A stretch of DNA of 64,000 nucleotides from Cytidiella melzeri (Eukaryota > Basidiomycota > Agaricomycetes > Polyporales > Irpicaceae): positions 1 through 64,000 of the forward strand of contig JABYQR010000089.1 of assembly GCA_022592445.1 (NCBI GenBank). The letters run 5' to 3'. The notes below the pieces were generated by a model. It was not told where the DNA came from. It worked only from the letters and a program-made list of their open reading frames with translations, and did not search any database. Shown here one piece after another: positions 22,866 to 34,499 of this stretch. The stretch's first letter is position 1. The number at the start of each line of letters is the position of its first letter. The translations under genes and the position numbers were made by a program.

Positions 22866-23645
22866 TTACATGGATAGTCCAACAGACCGGATTTTTCCAA
22901 CGTTGTCACAAGTTTATAGCCTTAGGCGCCTATCTAGAGCGCTTATTTTCCGGCTAGGAGTGTTACCGGACCTAACGCTAACCCGGGTCACGTGACATCC
23001 TGCCTTATTTATCAATAGTCCAGACCCAAACCCTAGACTCAATCTGGAGCGGTTCCAGATCAACCTAGGCTATTGTTCTATTGTTCCTTTTCCATTGATA
23101 GGGATTCCCCAGGGATTCCCCAGGGATTCCCCCAGGTTTTATTGTTCTATTGTCTTTCGTTAGGGATTCCCCAGGGATTCCCCCAGTTTCTAATGATCTA
23201 TTGTTCCTATTCTATTGTTCTATTGTTCTATTGCTCTAACTCTATTGTTCTCTGTACCCTGGTCCTTGACAGTTACTCAGGTCCTTCACAGTTACCCTGG
23301 TCCCTTATTGTTCTATTGTTACTCTAGCCCCACAGTTACTCCAGTCCCTAGTGTGGCAACTGGTGCACAGACCACCCAGACACAGTATATATAGTACCCC
23401 TTACCCTCCCTGGTTCTGCATCTTGACCTCTTCGTCATTTGCACTGCCAGGTGAGTTACTCAATGTAACTTAGTATAAGTCTGATATTAACTTCGTCATT
23501 TGCACTGCCAGTATCCGGCCTCAGTGCCTGCTTGCCTGCTCATCATCGACTTTGACCTCGTTGTCGTCTTTGGAGATCCACCCCCTTCCTCTCTACTTCA
23601 CTCCCTTTTTAGGGTTATCAGCATAACAGCAGTCGCTCCGCAACA
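22866..23645 (+). repeat. Solo LTR, family L1, TSD CAGGG
   Basis: 780 bp, begins TTACATGG (first dinucleotide TT where the other copies have TG) and ends CGCAACA. Duplications CAGGG lie at 22861-22865 and 23646-23650. It contains an extra GGGATTCCCCA tandem block compared with other copies. The intron-like unit is intact, 61 nt, with both bracketing repeats identical. It is the second LTR in the DUF6589 gene. Confidence 0.94.
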
Positions 23646-24409
23646 CAGGGACATTGGATGTGCTATGAATGTGATGGCAGTATGTATTTTCTCACTGTAT
23701 GCAAAGAATGTACTGTGTGTACTCAGAAATTCTAATGCAGGTGTGGGTATTTACATTCTGCGGTTCAGGCAGAAGCAAATACACAAGTAAGCTTCTGGAG
23801 GTGGCTTGCAACTTTGAACATAAATACTCCAATTAGTTGAAGACTGCCATCATGAATAACTGGTTGTGTAACTTGACTGGTGATGAAGGATGCTGGTTTC
23901 CAATGGATCTCATGCAAGAACATAACATCAATCTCCTAAAATTCATGTCAGGCAGCCGCAGTTCACCATTTGCTGATCCATTCTTCAAAGAGGTTATTTC
24001 CCTGAACATTCACAATTTCTCAGATATCAAAGAGTCTCTACATATGGCTGTTGGAATTGGTGCAAAGAGTGGTAGCCACAAGCAAAAGAAGAAAGCAGTA
24101 GCTTTGAGGCATCTCCGAAACACCATGCACAAGCACGAGCTCCACAAGCTTGAGCAAGCCGGACCTTTGGATTCATGGCTCAAGACAACTTTGCAGCAGG
24201 ATATGACCACTTTGACCACACTTCTCACATTGAGGACTTTGTACAACGGACTCTCGCAGACATGGGTAATTTGCATGGTGTTGAAGAAGTGGACAATGAG
24301 GATGCTCTCGAAGCAGACTTTGATGCTCCGAGACCCAGTATATGGCAAGACGGTGAACTGGTATTGGTTATAGATGTAGAAAATGAAGACAATGATATTA
24401 GATGAGCAG

Positions 24410-26753
24410 TCAACAGAGTAGATAGAAGCTTAGTGGTAATGCAAGTTGTGCTACAGAGCCAAAAAAGGAACAGAGTAGATAGAAGTCAATCATTGTTATG
24501 ATGGGCTTGCTTTGTTGGACGCTCTGTCTCCAGAACAGTCTGTGAGCGTTTCCGACAACAATTGGATTTTGTGGTGAGCTAGGAGCTAGTAAACTAACAG
24601 AGTCAGCATCTGCTCCCCCTAAATTGTTGTCATAGATTGTAGGAAGGAGGTCAGGTTGGTTTTCTTTGTTAGCCCTCTCAGGCCCAGAACCATCCAATGA
24701 GTGAGGTGCAAGACGTAGGGTTACCTGCTTCACATTGCCAATACCTACAGCACGTAGGTTGGCACGAACCTCCTGTATCTTCTCTCGCTGCTGCCGTGTT
24801 GACTCCTGTCTCTGCTTCAAAACCTCCTCGTGACAACTTGTGAAAGTGACAGTCATCTCGTGTTGAAGCCGTGTGAGCTCATCCCACAGATAGTCCCCAT
24901 ACCTGTCCCAATACCTACAACCATCCAACCTTGCCTGCAGATTATCCTGGGTCTTTATGAAAAAGAATTGGTTGGTGACACAAGCAATGAAGCCACGAGG
25001 AAGGAAGCTTCAACAGCCAATGAGGAGGCTCTTGGGGCCAAAAGGCCTCTCGGAGTATTGGACATTGCATGCGGCAGTATGAAGTTTTCCCGTGAGGTAC
25101 TCTACATCTTTTGTTGTCATCTTCATGTATGATGCAAGTGGTGGTATGGATGTGGTAGGCTGCGTGGTAGAAGAGCAACCAGTGATAGGTAGGGGATGAG
25201 GGGCAGGCATAGGATGCAAGAAACAGGAACTACAGTGTCCACAGTCTCGGTTGACAGTGGGATTCTGGTAGATCATGTTGATTTGACGTACAATAGAGAG
25301 AGAGGTTGTTGAGCCATGCAGTCAAATTGATGGTAGCGCTGACTTTTTCAGAGACTTTCTTGCCCTTTAAATCTTGTATGGAGCCCCTTAATAGCCAGCT
25401 GTCCAGATTTGGTCTTTGCAGATATGCATCGACAGCCTCAATATCAGTCTTATTGATGTAGATGTAGGCCGTCCCATGACAATCACGTCCACGCAATATG
25501 CGCCCAGCCTTCTGAATCATGGATGCTGCACTTGACGGTGTTGGAAAGCATACCACCCAGTCGAAATCCTGAAAATCCATACCAACACCTAGGACATCCG
25601 TGGAAACATAGATAACCGTTTGCCTGTCCTCAGAAGGTACGTAAAGACCTTCGGAAATCTGCACTTTGCAGCGAGGACAGTTCAGGGAATGGACGTGCCG
25701 AGCAACAATCGTCTTCTGTGGTTGCAAGCGCCAAGAAAGCAGCAAACGTAGGTACTTGACAATCTTGTGGCCTTGAGAGATGAGAGATAGTCTCGCAGTA
25801 GAGCAAAGTCTTGTCAATATCAGAGACAACCACAGCATTGGATGGGACCAGCCAATCAAGGTTGCAGAAATATTTGGTCGTATGGGTGTATTTGATAGTA
25901 CACATCACAATGTCGACGTTTTGGCATTCATAGTCCCGTTGTTCCAAGAAGAACTTGCCATGTTGAAAGCCCAATGCTTTTGTGATGACGTCTGTCTGTT
26001 GTTGGGGTTTGAGCGTGGCCATCAAGCCAAGACGTGCCATTCCAGGGGGAAGCCAGGGTATTGTCCCATGAATCTCCCTGTATGCCTTTTGCAAGTTGGC
26101 CCCCCATTCGTCCACCAGATGACATTCGTCAACAACAAACAACGCAAGATGCTTGCGGACGTTTGCATTCTCAATGAAGATCCTGAACGACTTGGTTTGT
26201 TGCATCTGCCGGGACATGAGGAGGATGTGGTATTGTTCTTTGCGTGCTTCCTTCCAGAGGTTGTGCCTCTATTCTGTGGGTAAAAGTATGTTCGCCAGTG
26301 TCGCGGATTCAAGAGCCTCGGAGTTGAGTGCTATAGCTGAGATTTTCAGCTTCGCAAAATTTCTGACCTGTGAAGTTGCGCGTTTCAGCAATGGAACAGA
26401 GTGCCAGTTGAGAAACTCACCATATCATCTTCAAGGGCATTGGTCGGCACAACAACAATTGTCATTGTGTCCAGTTGCATGAGCAAATACGTGTAGAATA
26501 TTGCTGACTTGCCATCACCAGTTGCAGATATGACTAGCCCATGCTCGCTCATCATGAGCTTAGCCAATTGCCTAAGCTGGAAGTCAACATTTGGGTCCCA
26601 CGGAAGTTTTGGTTGCAGTTGTGCAATGCCGTCCGTAGTGCGCCAATTATAGTGTCCCCATGTCAACCAGTTGGAGGTTGTTGGCGCGGGCATCAGGAGC
26701 AATACAAGTGTAGAAGATGAACATGTATTGCTGTGATTATATGGTAGATACAA
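24410..26753 (-). pseudogene. RecQ-like superfamily 2 helicase, degenerate
   Basis: On the minus strand from 26753 are: a Q-motif-like start; Walker A in VISATGDGKSAIF (near 26540); IVVVPTNALEDDMV; then, after a frame change, the DEAD-box variant VVDECHLVDEWG (about 26140); PPGMARLGLMATL; and helicase domain 2 with VIYVSTDVLGVGMDFQDFDW (25620-25560) and motif VI QKAGRILRGRD (25525-25490). A C-terminal region continues to about 24410 (GIGNVKQVTLRLAPH; WDRYGDYLWDEL). This resembles RecQ-like helicases found in many copies in Agaricomycetes, often near repeats and subtelomeres. Such enzymes unwind 3'-5' DNA duplexes. Frame breaks near 26385-26310, 25640 and 25010-24930 make it a pseudogene. It is convergent with the DUF6589 gene. 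Confidence 0.8.
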
Positions 26754-26763
26754 ATATGATTAG

Positions 26764-26929
26764 TTACGATTCCTGAAGAATGAAGAAGAATCGTTCCAGT
26801 TCGCGCCAGCGCATTGATGATTTTTCAGATGTGACCTTTTTGTCCCCCAAACTGTGGGAATTTGATGGGGTAATACATGCGGTAATAGATTTTGTAACAG
26901 TGTGGTGTAATGATTTGATGGTGTTTCAG
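26764..26929 (+). mobile_element. Helitron 5'-end fragment
   Basis: TTACGATTCCTGAAGAATGA starts at 26764 after GATTAG. The match to the inverted module at 21009-21172 ends at GGTGTTTCA (26929). The next base is inside a gypsy integrase frame. No CTAG 3' end in + orientation follows in the window, so this copy is truncated or was overwritten by the gypsy sequence. Confidence 0.7.
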
Positions 26930-27874
26930 GCAGCTCTACTCTACGAGAGAGTCTGGACCCTTCACGGGTTACCTTTGCAAATCATTTCCGACCGAGGTCC
27001 ACAATTCGCAGCAGATTTATTCCAGGAATGGTGTAAAATGCTAGGGATAGAATCTACAATGACTACTGCATATCATCCACAGACTGATGGTCAAACTGAA
27101 CGAGTTAATCAAACGCTTAAATAGTACCTGCGATGTTACGTCGATCAACTACATGACGACTGGGCTAGATTGCTCAGCTCGGCTGAGTTTGCATACAACA
27201 ATGCAGCACACGAGGGAACTAAGCACTCGCCTTTCTACCTCGAATACGGCAGACACCCTAGAGCTGGTCCAACGCTCACTAAGGACCTGAAAAGGTCTGA
27301 CATGAATGACATCATGTGGAACCGCTTGCAAGCTCAAGAGCATGCTAAAGCGGCGTTACAACTTGCGGCTGAACGCATGAAATGGTACTACAACAAGCAC
27401 GTTCAGAAAGTCCCCTTCAACAAAGGCAATCAGGTCATGCTAGATCTGAGAGACTACCAAAAATCTGGACATAAGCTGTCAGCCAAGTACTACGGCCCAT
27501 TCAAGATTGCTGAAAAGCTTTTGCCGGTCACATTCAGACTGGAATGGCCCGAACATTCACCAAGGATACATCCTGTATTCCATGCAAGCAAGTTGGTACC
27601 GTACAACGAACCTGAATTCGAAGGCCAAAAGCTGGAGATGCCTCCGCCAGATATCATCGACGGAGAAGAAGAATACAAAGTTGAGAAGATTCTCAAGTCA
27701 AGACGTACAGGTCGTGCCAAAAAGCTTCAGTATTACATACGCTGGAAAGGCTACGGACCGAACGACGACACGTGGGAACCTGTAGAAAACATCACGCACG
27801 CTCAAGAAGCGATCAAGAAATTCTATGACGATCATCCCCGAGCTATTTGCTCAGCTACGATTTACTGTGTATAA
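26930..27874 (+). pseudogene. Chromovirus (Ty3/gypsy) integrase C-terminus and chromodomain
   Basis: The fragment begins inside the integrase core: HGLPLQIISDRGPQFAADLF (second catalytic Asp), then TAYHPQTDGQTERVNQTLK with the third acidic residue. An in-frame TAG at about 27121 replaces the next codon. The frame then continues with WARLLSSAEFAYNNAAHEGT, the integrase C-terminal GPF motif (AKYYGPFKIAEKL, HPVFHASKLVPY) and a chromodomain (EEYKVEKILKSR ... YYIRWKGY ... TWEPVENI). The chromodomain directs integration to heterochromatin marks in this clade. Gag, protease and RT are missing because the Helitron fragment abuts at 26929. The polypurine tract follows at about 28098. Confidence 0.9.
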
Positions 27875-28097
27875 AGTTACAAACAACACACCAAGGATCA
27901 TCCACGATCCAATGACGCAACCGAGGAGGGTACGGACTAGACTACCATCAGCCAATGAGGTGTGAACCCCGTCAGGGGCGTCGGTAGAAGCCGCTAGAGT
28001 CACTCGGAATTGCTTAGGCACCCTCTTGACAATGGTGAAAAAGTGGACTCAATGACCAAGGTGTTTGTTCAAAACTCTTTGCACGGAGTTCAAAGCA

Positions 28098-28650
28098 AGA
28101 AGGGGGGGTAATGTCACAGATTTTCAATGTTTCTACAAGACTTGCCTTACCAGGCAACGGTATTATTGGGAATATTTAAGCGCTTGTCAAGCGCTTATCC
28201 AGCGCTTATCCGGCGTCTATTTAGGCGCTTATCCAGCGCTTATCTGGCGCTTATCAGGCGCCTATTCCAGCGCTTATTCTCAGTGCCTATCAATTGATGC
28301 GCTGATGCGCCTTCTGTCTCTGATGCGCTGATGCGCTCCTTTCCTTATCTGTGTATCACATGATAGAACTCTCTGGAACATTGTGGAACATGCTGGAACT
28401 ATGATGTCATAGTATAGAACATTCCATTAGATGATGTCATAGTTCATAGAACCTTCTGGAAAAGTCTAGCCTTGTCTTAGAACAAGCTAGAACAAGTCTA
28501 GCCTTGGAGCTGGGTCATGGGGTCAGGTCATGGGGACAATTGCTATTGGTTGATTATTGAAGTGGCACCACTAGGGCATAGGGCATGCTTAGTAAGGTAG
28601 ATTACTTTGCTTACTCATGTAGGTATTAGGGGTCTCAGGGTAGTGCCTGG
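28098..28650 (+). repeat. Polypurine tract and 3' LTR (end unresolved) of the chromovirus
   Basis: The purine run AGAAGGGGGGGGTAA comes directly before TGTCACAG at 28112, as at an internal-domain/3' LTR junction. Within it, 28170-28330 is built from short tandem variants of CAGCGCTTAT and GATGCGC. I cannot place the LTR end, since no second copy is in the window; 28650 is only where the next repeat starts. Confidence 0.55.
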
Positions 28651-28669
28651 GGTCCTCCTCTTCATGTAT

Positions 28670-29320
28670 CTTATGGTTCAGCCACAATATATGACAAATG
28701 AGTGGCAGCGATGTACCATATCTTCCTAATTTGAGTAGTATATAGCGTCGGCTATTTACAATACATGGTACCACATTTGCATGGCTGCTAACTTTTTTCC
28801 TGGTTATACATTCAGCGAAAAATGAGGCCAAACCAACAATGCTCTTGTATTTATAGGAGTAGTAGATACACAGGAGCTACACAATTGGTTGTCATTGTTG
28901 TGGGTGCAATCCACATGGAAGCAATTGGGAATGACCTCATGTGGGCGGACCTACCCCCATGTATAGCAGTGTTATTTGGGTATGTGCTAAGATGTCTTGC
29001 ACCGCCTTTTACGTACCAGCCCATATATATAGCAGAGGGTGTTTAGGATACATAACACAATATTTGCATGTGTACCAATCACTCTGCTATGATGTATTCA
29101 GTGTGAAATGCATTTGAACCAAGGTTCATGTTACATTCATGGGAGCACAATATACACGGGAGCTACACAATTGGTTCTCATTGTTGTGTGTGCAACCCAC
29201 ATGGAAGCAATGGGGAATGACCTCATGTGGGCGGACCTACCCCCATGTATAGCAGTGTCATTTGGGTATGTGCTAAGATGTCTTGCACCGCCTTTTACGT
29301 ACCAGCCCATATATATAGCA
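28670..29320 (+). repeat. 286-bp tandem repeat, about 2.3 units, each with a TATA-like box
   Basis: The last two units match closely with an offset of 286 bp (28868-29034 against 29154-29320). The earlier one (28670-28750) is diverged. Each unit ends in CCCATATATATAGCA or a variant (ATATAGCG). The third junction runs directly into a chromodomain remnant at 29321, so an ORF (29108-29671) reads from the repeat into it. I could not identify the source element. Confidence 0.7.
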
Positions 29321-29836
29321 GGAGAAGAACAGTACGTCGTTGAAAAGGTGCTAGACAGCAGGCTACACGGACGTTGGAAGAAATTGCAATTCCTTGTCAA
29401 ATGGGAAGGGTATTCAGACGGACACAATAGCTGGAAACCGGTTGAAAACCTGGAGAATAGTCAAGAAGCAATTGACGAATTCTACAAAGCAAACCCTGGA
29501 GCACCCCGGGTCATCAAAGCTTCACTCTTCACGGATCTCTGCTCGCACTTTCAGAAATTCAATTCCCAGACTGACCCCGCTTTCCTTCGTACGATCTATC
29601 CATCTACATACGATCTTAGCTGGGATGAAGGCAAACACATCGGTCTGGATATCTCAAGAACGTCACACTGACAGGTAACGTCGAGTCAACGACACCAGAA
29701 GGGGAGAAACTTCCTAGCATCCTTCTGACTAGACAATTGGGGCAATTCTGCTGAATTCCTGTAGACGGGTAGAAGACCTCTATCACCACAGCACAGTGAT
29801 GCTTCGCAAGGACGCTCGATTTTAGGAGGGGGGTAA
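29321..29836 (+). pseudogene. Chromodomain remnant and PPT of an L2 chromovirus
   Basis: EEQYVVEKVLDSRLHGRW, FLVKWEGYSDGHNSWKPVEN and SQEAIDEFYKANPGAP form a complete chromodomain. The frame closes at 29671. After a 150-bp tail comes a purine tract (TTTTAGGAGGGGGGTAA) ending at 29836, next to the L2 LTR. This identifies family L2 as the LTR of a Ty3/gypsy chromovirus. All upstream pol and gag sequence is missing, replaced by the 286-bp repeats. Confidence 0.85.
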
Positions 29837-30595
29837 TGTCATGGATGGCCTGACTAGCCCTTAATTTTCGCAATTTACCTCTTGTTTTTATCTATAAAAC
29901 TCCGGGCTGCTGCTCAGTTGCAACCTTCTCTGCATAAACTCCCTTTTCATGTCTATTAAGCGCCCGTATCACGTGGCTTAGACGCTCCACATGGTCACAT
30001 TACTTGCTACTACGTCACACTGGCATGTGACTTAGCTTAAGTGAGACCACATGGCTACAAGCACATGGCTCAGCCCATAGCTAGGGTTTGACGTCATAGA
30101 TACTGTCCACATGGGCTCCTTGTTGTTCTTTCCCTATTGTTCTCTTTATGGAAGGATGTTCTCACAGGTGTGGGAATGGAATACAATAGTTGGTCTCCTT
30201 TTAGATAGATTCTCTCACGAGTAGAGTTCTTGGCAAGGTCTAGACAATAGCTATTGTTCTCCTTTAGGTAGTTCTTTTGTTCTTTGTTCACACGGCTTCT
30301 TGCAAAGCCTGCCCTCAACATGGTCTGTGCGCAGGTCTTTGAAGTCTATATAAGATGCTGCATGTACGCTCCTAGTCCCCCATCTCGACCTCTTGGTCTT
30401 TACTGGGCTAGGTAAGCAACCCCCTCTTGTACTACATAGCTGGTAGTAACAATACTAACTTGGTCTTTACTGGGCTAGATATTTGTATAAAGTCTGATAG
30501 CTGGTGAGAGCACTGTGCTACACGCCTGCCACCACCTCCTTGTTGATATCCACATTGTGTCCCTGTCTGCCACGTTGAGCCCCGTCTCCGTGTCA
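29837..30595 (+). repeat. LTR, family L2 (3' LTR position)
   Basis: 759 bp, TGTCATGG...CCGTGTCA, directly after the polypurine tract. It has CTATTGTTC motifs, a TATATAAG box near 30345, and the intron-like unit GTAAGC...CAATACTAAC...CTAG between two exact 20-nt repeats. An antisense 75-codon ORF lies at 30094-30321. The sequence after it, GGTGGGAGTGG, shows no duplication that I can pair with a left flank. Confidence 0.9.
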
Positions 30596-30640
30596 GGTGG
30601 GAGTGGACGACCCAGGGTTTTCACAACAATCTTGACCTAA

Positions 30641-31383
30641 TGACATGGAGACAGGGCTCGACGTGACAAACAGGGACACAATGTGGATGACAATGAGGAG
30701 GTGGTGGCAGGTGTGAAGCACAATGCGTTCACCAGCTATCAAACTTATTCAGAAAGCTAGCCCAGTAAAGACCAAGTTAGCATTAAGTACTACTAGCTAT
30801 GTAGTACAGGAGGGAGTGGCTTACCTAGCCCAGTAAAGATCAAGAGGTCGAGATGGGGGCTAGGAGCGTACATGCAGCTGCTTATATAGATTTCAGGGAC
30901 CTGCGCACAGACCATGTTGAGGGCAGGCTGTGCAAGAAGCCGTGTGAATGAAGAACAAAAGAACTACCTAAAGGAGAACAATAGCTATTGTCTAGACCTT
31001 GCCAAGAACTCTACTTGTGAGAGAATCTATCTAAAAGGAGACCAGCTATTGTATTCCATTCCCACACTTGTGAGAACATCCTTCCATAAAGAGAACAATA
31101 GGGAAAGAACAAAAAGGAGTCCATGTGAACGGTATCTATGACATCAAACCCTAGCTATGGGCTGAGCCATGTGGTCTTACTTAAGCTCAGTCACATGCCA
31201 GTGTGATGTAGTAGCAGGTAACGTGACCATGTGGAGTGTCCAAGCCACGTGATACAGGCGCTTGTTAGACGTGCAAAGGAGTTTGTGCAGAGAGGATTGC
31301 AACTGGGTTGTAGCCTGGAGTTTTACAGATAACCACAAGAGGTAAATTGCAAACAATAAGGGCTAGTCGGGCCATCCACGACA
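30641..31383 (-). repeat. LTR, family L2, minus orientation
   Basis: The + strand reads TGACATGG...CCACGACA, 743 bp, tail to tail with the previous L2 LTR and 45 bp away. Flanking pentamers (CCTAA and ACATC) do not match, so it is not a simple solo insertion. The antisense ORF (30914-31141, + strand) and the intron-like unit are present. One repeat copy has a base change (GATC for GGTC). Confidence 0.88.
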
Positions 31384-32049
31384 ACATCAATGACATGTCC
31401 ATTGCCACACCAGACGCAGCACGCATGACATTGGTCAAGGGAAAGATTCAGCAGAGGTTTGAGATTGTTGATTCAGGCAAAATAAAGTGGATGCTCAGAC
31501 ATCAAGTGTCTTGCCATTCCAATCGACATGCAGGTTGTTCTATCCAAAGAGGACTGCCCCTCTACATCAGCACAAATTGCCACCATGCGCGACAAGCCTT
31601 GTTGTGAGGCTCTTAGCGCACTCATGTACACCTCTGTCGCCACTTGTCCCGACATCACGTTCGTAGTGTCCCAGCTCGCAAGGTTCGGAGGAAATCCTGG
31701 ACCTGCTCATTGGACCGCGCTCAAACCAGTCTATGCATACCTGAAGAAAATGCGCGACCTTTGTCTCACTCTGGGAGGAACCGACAATGCGGAGCTTGTG
31801 AGATATTTGGACGCAGATGGTATGTCGAACGAGGATCATCACACAATTTCTGGATACGTGTTCCTGATTGGAGGTGCAGTATTCTGGTCCTCGAAGCGTG
31901 AAGAGCTCCTTTCACTCTCCACGGTCGAGGCCGAATACGTCGCTCTCACTCACGCTATGAAAGAGGCCATTTGGCTGAAGAATCTTCTTACGGAGGTCTA
32001 CCTCCTTGTCTTCCGCGAACGGACCAAAATGTGCCAAGTGGTGTGCTAG
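31384..32049 (+). pseudogene. Ty1/copia reverse transcriptase/RNase H fragment
   Basis: The fragment begins in the RT thumb region (ATPDAARMTLVKGKIQQRFE in one frame). It shifts near 31500 and continues with TSAQIATMRDKP, LMYTSVATCPDITFVVSQLA and the RNase H signature ISGYVFLIGGAVFWSSKREE, STVEAEYVALTHAMKEAIWL. This order is diagnostic for Copia pol. The part upstream of 31384 is cut off by an L2 LTR, and the C-terminal Copia end (the ADILTK-type segment) is absent. Downstream to about 32200 the frames are random. Confidence 0.88.
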
Positions 32050-32214
32050 ACTGGTTCCACCACCAAAATCCGGATAACCCACCACGAGCTGTGAAGTTCG
32101 AGACCCTGCGTGGTGCATCAAATTCGGTCAGTTTGAAGCTCAAAGCAGTGAGTGCATATGTTGTCATCACGCACAATGTAGACGCAACTCATCCTTCTAC
32201 TTGACAGCGAGGTC

Positions 32215-32576
32215 GACTATCTGCTGCTCTCTAGCGTATGCAGGTTAGATCCCATCGTTGTACCAACACCCTGCCCAAGAGCGATGTTGTCGGTATCGTA
32301 CAGTATGCACTGCTCGATCACAATACGTCTCTCGACCTGGATGATATTGTGGACATCCTAGACAAGTGCGCGGAAAAGGTCATTGTCCTGCTCGCATGGG
32401 CAAATGAGGTGAGAGGCATTATCCCCGCCAAACGCATCCACCTTGGTGTTTGCCATCTCCTCGACCTCCTCAATCTCCTCAATGTTCTCAACCTCGGCAA
32501 CGTCGGCAGCCTCAGCAACTTCCTCCGACTGGGTGGTAATACAGACAATCGAAAGGAGCGTCAATAACACGAACAA
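32215..32576 (-). CDS. Putative small secreted acidic protein, broken or misread
   Basis: The ORF at 32576-32358 begins MFVLLTLLSIVCITTQ, a short signal peptide. A Glu/Val-rich stretch of short repeats (EEVAEAADVAEVENIEEIEE) and NASHLICPCEQDNDLFRALV follow. After an in-frame TAG the same frame stays open for 52 more codons to 32215, which suggests either a nonsense mutation or that the codon is in an intron. I do not recognise it. The region 32050-33140 otherwise holds only random ORFs. Confidence 0.35.
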
Positions 32577-33005
32577 TTAGCGACAAGACAGGATGCTAAC
32601 CTTGGGGGAAGCACTGCATTTCTGCTGCTGTCGCTTGTGTCGCTTGACGTTGAGCTTCAGCTTGATTGTTGACAAGAGAGAGAGAGGTGGATGGTTGGAC
32701 AGAGGGACGATCAACCCGACCTGCGTGTCTCGTCTGACTTGAGTACCTCGTAGTGGTGTTCATTTCTCTAAAGAAAGACCATTGCTCGGAGTGTGAGTGC
32801 TGCAGTGTCTGAGAGGAGAGAGAGGGGTATGGCTGGACTGGCGACCAGAGAAACCACAACGAGAGAGAGAGAAGTATGATTGAACCGGACCAATGAACGG
32901 GGAGAGATGACAGAGATGTCCGAAAGGGTAAACAGTGCGTGAACAACTATCACGCCCTGCTCTTGAATGCCGGTCTAGCATTCACGAACCCACGCCATGT
33001 AGCGT

Positions 33006-33111
33006 GGTGTATGGTGAAACCGGGGGGGTATGGTGGTGAGCAGAGAAGGAGGCGAGAGGGTGTATGGTGAAACCGGGGGGGTATGGTGGCGAGCAGAGAA
33101 GGAGGCGAGAG
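33006..33111. repeat. 53-bp tandem repeat, two units
   Basis: Two consecutive nearly identical units begin GTGTATGGTGAAACCGGGGG (33006-33058 and 33059-33111). They differ at two or three positions. No gene is visible here. The area 33112-34016 also shows nothing convincing except possible upstream exons of the MFS gene. Confidence 0.8.
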
Positions 33112-34499
33112 AGTGAAACACGGGAGTTGTTGACAGTCCATCAGCAAGCGTCATGTGTCAAGAATGTTTGAAAGCCGCGGGTTACCATAAAGGGATGAAA
33201 AATTGCTGCCACTAGCGGCAATCGTAATAGTAATACTATTAGTTTGTAATACATAGATGGTCGAGTAATATGCATTGAGACTGTTAACCAACAGGGATTG
33301 CGGATATATTTGCCCTGTCTGTTCAATATGACACCACAACTGGCGTTATCAATAACCTTACATCCAAGTACATGTCCAGATAGTGCCCCGTATCTTACAG
33401 TGCTAAGCTGATTGTCATTACTCGAGCTGGAGCATCTTCCTCATGGGTCAGTCATAGATTCTCACACACACGCTTCAAGCTGAAAAATTGAACGACAACT
33501 AGGATGGGGCGGTGTATTGGGCGTTATGTTGATGTGTCGCTATGGTCACCTGCCCGTTCTGTTTTGGTTGCAGGTAGGCCAATCGTCCCCAGTGCTATTG
33601 AACTCTACCCTGACTCATCACGCAGTTCCTTGCTCAAGGATTCCTTGTTCAATGCACTTTGGCACCTAATCTCAAGACCTTTACTGGTATGTACGCTCAA
33701 CATTTCAATAATCTGGCCCTTTGGCTTATATCCTGAACAGCAGCGATAAGATGTTTGACTGCTTTTTTCGGGTGCGTGCGCCTCTCAGCATTGTTCGACT
33801 TTGACCTTGAATTTTGTCCTACAGGGTCTGCCCTCAAGTCACTGTGCGTCGTCTGTCTTAACAAAACGCTGCACGTCACCGAAATTTGCTATCTAGGGCA
33901 TTTACATTGTCACGGATCTATTCCCATTTCACTTGCAGGCTAGGAAGGCGAGCTTTAGCCACAAAATCATTAACCACAAAACTAATTCTAGCTCTTACTC
34001 GGGGGACAAATTATACTTGACATGCAGCTCAACATCTGGACTATGGGGTTCATCTTGTCACCGTTCGTTTCTCCCTTCGCTTTTGGCTTCATGGTTGCAC
34101 GCACAGGGTGAGAAAGATACACTTTCATACACCACTGAAGCTCATAGTTTGATCTAGTTGGCGTTGGACGTATGGTATAGGCTCGATTTACGGCGCCGTC
34201 GTCGTCATACTCATTGTGTTTCTTGGAGAAGAGACGTTGGTCAATTCAATCCTCAGGTCTAGTCCCGTTCCCAGACGTCAGGGAAGACAGGGAGACAGGG
34301 AGACAAAGGCAGAGGCAGTTGCTGGCGCTCCTGCCATAAATGGTGATTTTTCGGCGAGGCCAAGTATATCGAATGATGGCGCAGATTGTTACTTGGAGTT
34401 AGGTCTGACGTCTGGTCCATTTCGCCCTATTGGGTGTAGATCACCCCCCACGTGGCTCTTATCTGCGGGCGTCTGGCTATAGATTAGATCCTCCTGTAC

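Larger units (their letters stand above)
11277..24405 (+). pseudogene. DUF6589-domain protein, split by a Helitron and two solo LTRs
   Basis: Four coding blocks make one gene once insertions are ignored: about 11277-12537, 21173-21787, 22513-22865 and 23646-24405, close to 3.0 kb or 1000 codons. Block 1 ends with a region containing YSTTLELLRGLSQ and VYDNINRKQ. Block 2 has TIVTGDQSTIEK, QLWHMGWSDVEQILDTHWGP and DYYPAQALVFDTL. Block 4 has NNWLCNLTGDEGCWFPMDLMQEHN. These match my memory of DUF6589 proteins of Agaricomycetes, a repeat-associated family of unknown function. Several frame changes and stops occur (TGA at 12497, TAG at the Helitron junction, shifts at about 11530, 12160 and 24175). 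The target duplications of both LTRs are perfect, so the order of blocks is original. It converges on a RecQ-like gene. Confidence 0.75.

Noticed and set aside
21788..23645. The two L1 LTRs as 5' and 3' LTRs of one retrotransposon
   Set aside because: Each has its own perfect target duplication (AGCAG and CAGGG), and the 353 bp between them is DUF6589 sequence.
24010..24348. 112-aa minus-strand ORF
   Set aside because: It is antisense to the DUF6589 C-terminal block, which has clear family sequence.
25780..26283. 167-aa plus-strand ORF
   Set aside because: It is the antisense shadow of the RecQ-like helicase exons.
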